Positions 5,207 through 6,497 of a stretch of DNA of 6,497 bases are shown in pieces; within the stretch, counting starts at the first letter, position 1; every line of letters begins with the position of its first letter. Origin of the DNA: a bacterium (GTDB lineage Bacteria; Chloroflexota; Dormibacteria; UBA8260; Bog-877); contig JAJYWM010000416.1 in assembly GCA_021791455.1 (NCBI GenBank), positions 1 through 6,497 of the forward strand, read 5' to 3'. The notes under the pieces were generated by a model. The model did not search any database, was not told the DNA's origin, and worked only from the letters and a program-made list of their open reading frames with translations. Both the position numbers and the translations under genes were made by a program.

Positions 5207-5526
5207 CTGGGTCAGGGCGAACGCGGCCTGCGCCGACCACGTTCATGGTCGTCCGCCAGGGGCTCCGGTTGGTTCTGAAACCTCACGCGCGACCACTCAT
5301 CTCGTCCGCTGTTTTGCGCTCGCATTGCTGGCAGACTTGGCGTCAAAGGGGCAACACTGTTGACTCGTACTCCGGTAGAGTCCTGCACCGAGGGTAGTTC
5401 CGTGAGAACTTTGGGGTTCCCATTACTGGTGGTGGCCGCTTGAACGACGTCCGGCGTCGTCAGCCGCGGATTGCCTGCCCGGGGTTCCGACGACTGGACG
5501 CGGACGGAGAGACTGGACCCAAGGAA
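5207..5526. other. No recognisable gene between the exported protein and second TA locus
   Basis: No frame on either strand gives a convincing product. A short minus-strand frame near 5300-5350 gives VCQQCERKTADEM, with a Cys-x-x-Cys pair, but it is too short and has no start. TTGACT occurs at 5360-5365, but no -10 box lies at proper spacing: TAGAGT at 5376-5381 is only ten bases away. The small palindrome CAACACTGTTG at 5352-5362 overlaps it. The region probably holds upstream DNA of the second TA locus and decayed sequence. Confidence 0.35.
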
Positions 5527-5554
5527 CTGACTCCACGCGCAAAGGGGATAGCAT
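5527..5554 (+). promoter_or_regulatory. Promoter of the second TA-like locus, probably leaderless
   Basis: A -35-like CTGACT at 5527-5532 and a -10 TAGCAT at 5549-5554 are 16 bases apart. The ATG at 5562 follows the -10 after seven bases, so transcription would begin at or next to the start codon. The purine stretch AAGGGG at 5542-5547 is 14 bases from the ATG, too far for a good Shine-Dalgarno. The arrangement is the same as at the acetyltransferase gene. Confidence 0.5.
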
Positions 5555-5561
5555 TCGCCGC

Positions 5562-5762
5562 ATGGTCGTCGTGCCCGATAGTGCTGCCGACCCCGTCGAT
5601 GACGAACTCGAGAGCTTGCTTGCCCACCCCGACGTCGAGGAACGGCTAACGGAATTCCAGCGGCGTCTCCAGTCCGAAGAACTAGACCTGATTCCCCACT
5701 CCGAGGTCAGACACCAGTTGGGCCTGCCCGAGGCTCGCGATCCCCACAACTCCAGCTGCTGA
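5562..5762 (+). CDS. Small antitoxin-like protein paired with a toxin relic
   Basis: This 66-residue acidic protein is placed directly before a RelE/ParE-like toxin relic. The middle DDELESLLAHPDVEERLTEF is helical and followed by LQSEELDLIPHSEVRHQLGL, a pattern of acidic helix plus short C-terminal helix seen in the toxin-binding parts of several type II antitoxins. I do not see a clear Phd beta-strand domain or a ribbon-helix-helix motif, so how it would bind DNA is unknown. It may be an atypical or shortened antitoxin. ATG 5562 is chosen because the promoter's -10 box lies seven bases upstream. The stop TGA (5760-5762) overlaps the toxin frame at the point where an ATGA junction would be expected, though the base there is C (CTGA). 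The assignment as antitoxin rests mainly on this position. Confidence 0.6.
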   Translation: MVVVPDSAADPVDDELESLLAHPDVEERLTEFQRRLQSEELDLIPHSEVRHQLGLPEARDPHNSSC

Positions 5763-6010
5763 GGCTGGTCTGGACGAGGGCCGCCCAGCAGGACCTAGAA
5801 GAGGCGGCGGCTTGGTCGTCCCCACAGGCGTTGGCCGTCGTGGCAGCTTTGGAACGCATGGTAGAGATTGGCTGGTCGCTGGGAAAGCCGACAGGACGAG
5901 CCGGGGTTCGCTATTGACCGGTCCCACCTCTTGGCTTCTTCTACCGGGTACTGAGAGACCGGCTCATCAACGTCCAGGTCGTCGATATGCACCGTCGTCT
6001 GGAAACGCCC
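5759..6010 (+). pseudogene. RelE/ParE-like toxin relic with nonsense codon and no standard start
   Basis: The frame reads LRLVWTRAAQQDLEEAAAW, PQALAVVAALERMVEIGWSL, GKPTGRAGVRY, then TGA at 5915-5917, and continues with PVPPLGFFYRVLRDRLINVQ and VVDMHRRLE. This order of strand, two helices, then three strands ending in VVDxxRR is that of ParE/RelE-type toxins, about 80 residues long. The in-frame TGA stands where relatives of this subgroup usually have a Trp or other residue between RY and PVPPL, and truncation there removes the catalytic or target-binding C-terminal strands. The frame has no ATG, GTG or TTG near its beginning. CTG 5759, overlapping the antitoxin stop, is where the start should be and may be a mutated ATG. 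Family similarity ends near 6010, though the frame stays open to TGA 6173-6175. Two independent lesions make a functional toxin unlikely. Confidence 0.72.
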
Positions 6011-6024
6011 GGATCAGCAACCCT

Positions 6025-6043
6025 CCCCACAAGCCGGGTGGGG
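6025..6043. other. 6-bp inverted repeat after the toxin relic
   Basis: CCCCAC at 6025-6030 and GTGGGG at 6038-6043 can form a hairpin with a seven-base loop. It follows the end of the toxin similarity by about 15 bases, a reasonable terminator position, but no T-tract follows on either strand, so it is reported only as a structure. Confidence 0.35.
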
Positions 6044-6080
6044 CCGCCCTATCAAGCCGGGGCCGCAGCCGCCAAGTCGT

Positions 6081-6103
6081 GGTCGGCCATTTTGGGCCGG
6101 ACC
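6081..6103. other. Hairpin between convergent TA relic and moxR-like gene
   Basis: GGTCGGCC at 6081-6088 pairs with GGCCG-G-ACC at 6095-6103, giving eight base pairs with one bulged G and the loop ATTTTG. It lies about 100 bases after the MoxR gene's stop (minus strand) and about 90 after the toxin relic (plus strand). It might end transcription from both sides, but no T-tract is present. Confidence 0.35.
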
Positions 6104-6205
6104 TGCTCGCCCGGCAGGAGCACGGCGCCAGTTCTGGCGGCGGTCGCAGGACCGACACGGCGGGCTATCGTTTGAGCGCATACCCACGCTGGAAGTCGGC
6201 TTTGA

Positions 6206-6497
6206 TCAGTGCTGGTCGACGGTTCCGGACATCATTGCAGCCGGTAGAGTTGGGGGAACTGGGACCGCTTGAACGCATTCCGCGACAATGTCTGCGGATC
6301 GGATCCGCTGCGCCCAGAGCTCGGGTCGCAGGGTCAGTCGATGCGCCAGGGATGGGATCGCCAGTTCCTGGACATCCTCCGGTACCACGAAGTCACGACC
6401 CCTGAGCGCGGCTCTGGCACGGGCTAGCTTCAGTAGGGCCAGACTCCCGCGAGGACTCGAGCCGACCTGCACCTTGGGGTTCTCGCGCGTCGCTCTG
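6206..6497 (-). CDS. MoxR-family AAA+ ATPase, C-terminal part (runs off right edge)
   Basis: The last 96 residues of a MoxR-type ATPase are visible, and the Walker A and B motifs lie outside the window. The segment begins with RATRENPKVQVGSSPRGSLA in the minus strand, containing the sensor-2 type GSSPRG motif whose Arg contacts ATP. It continues with the lid domain: LLKLARARAALRGRDFVVPE, DVQELAIPSLAHRLTLRPEL and a short tail ending in SGTVDQH. MoxR proteins act as cytoplasmic chaperone-like ATPases that usually work with VWA-domain proteins to mature other enzymes. Their genes are normally followed by one for a DUF58 protein and often a transglutaminase-like membrane protein. Here the gene ends at 6206 and is followed only by the convergent TA relic, so it is either the last gene of its operon or has lost its downstream partners. 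The GTG at 6470-6472 is internal, not a start. Confidence 0.85.
   Translation of the reverse strand, partial: RATRENPKVQVGSSPRGSLALLKLARARAALRGRDFVVPEDVQELAIPSLAHRLTLRPELWAQRIRSADIVAECVQAVPVPPTLPAAMMSGTVDQH

Noticed and set aside
5290..5350. Minus-strand Cys-x-x-Cys peptide (VCQQCERKTADEM)
   Set aside because: Fewer than 20 codons between stops, no start codon or ribosome site. The resemblance to a zinc ribbon is probably chance.
5360..5381. TTGACT followed by TAGAGT as a promoter
   Set aside because: Only ten bases separate the boxes, far below the 16-18 needed, and no gene starts close downstream.
5812..6405. Plus-strand open frame of 197 codons across the toxin relic and the MoxR gene
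   Set aside because: It crosses two genes recognised in other frames and is Arg/Ser/Gly-rich low-complexity sequence.
1..6497. CRISPR array, tRNA, rRNA or complete insertion sequence
   Set aside because: No regularly spaced repeats, cloverleaf with conserved arms, rRNA motif or transposase with terminal inverted repeats was seen on either strand.

Overview
The window is GC-rich DNA with codon use, gene families and leaderless-style promoters typical of an actinobacterium (Actinomycetota). The sequence does not support a finer placement. It reads as a decaying accessory region: a few small genes look intact, and between them lie relics of an integrase, an MFS transporter and two toxin-antitoxin (TA) modules.

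Layout. 1-155: nothing recognised. 156-637 (minus): tyrosine recombinase relic split over two frames. 638-902: no gene. 903-1485 (plus): promoter and an intact GNAT acetyltransferase, probably translated from a leaderless mRNA. 1486-1711: no gene. 1712-2182 (plus): internal fragment of a drug-efflux type MFS transporter with a frameshift and an in-frame TAG. 2183-3810 (minus): four compact, intact genes that look like one operon, transcribed in the order VOC (glyoxalase-fold) protein, PPOX-like FMN split-barrel protein, DUF1801 protein, DUF1059 protein. 3867-4353 (plus): Phd/YefM-like antitoxin with a doubtful N-terminus, then a RelE/ParE-like toxin whose frame breaks at a run of seven G next to a perfect 11-bp hairpin. 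4354-4618: no gene. 4619-5206 (plus): unrecognised, probably exported beta-rich protein with a doubtful N-terminus. 5207-5526: no gene. 5527-6010 (plus): a second TA-like pair, with a promoter placed for leaderless translation of a small antitoxin-like protein, followed by a RelE/ParE-like toxin relic lacking a normal start codon and carrying an in-frame TGA. 6025-6103: two hairpins between convergent genes. 6206-6497 (minus): C-terminal end of a MoxR-family AAA+ ATPase that enters from the right edge.

How it fits together. The four-gene minus operon is the only multi-gene unit that appears fully functional. Its members are small stress or small-molecule-binding folds, but no substrate can be read from the sequence. 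Both TA loci keep a more complete antitoxin than toxin, as expected if toxin function is lost first. The damage includes nonsense codons as well as indels, so sequencing error alone does not explain it. The indels in homopolymer runs should still be confirmed against reads. No CRISPR array, rRNA, tRNA or complete insertion sequence was seen.
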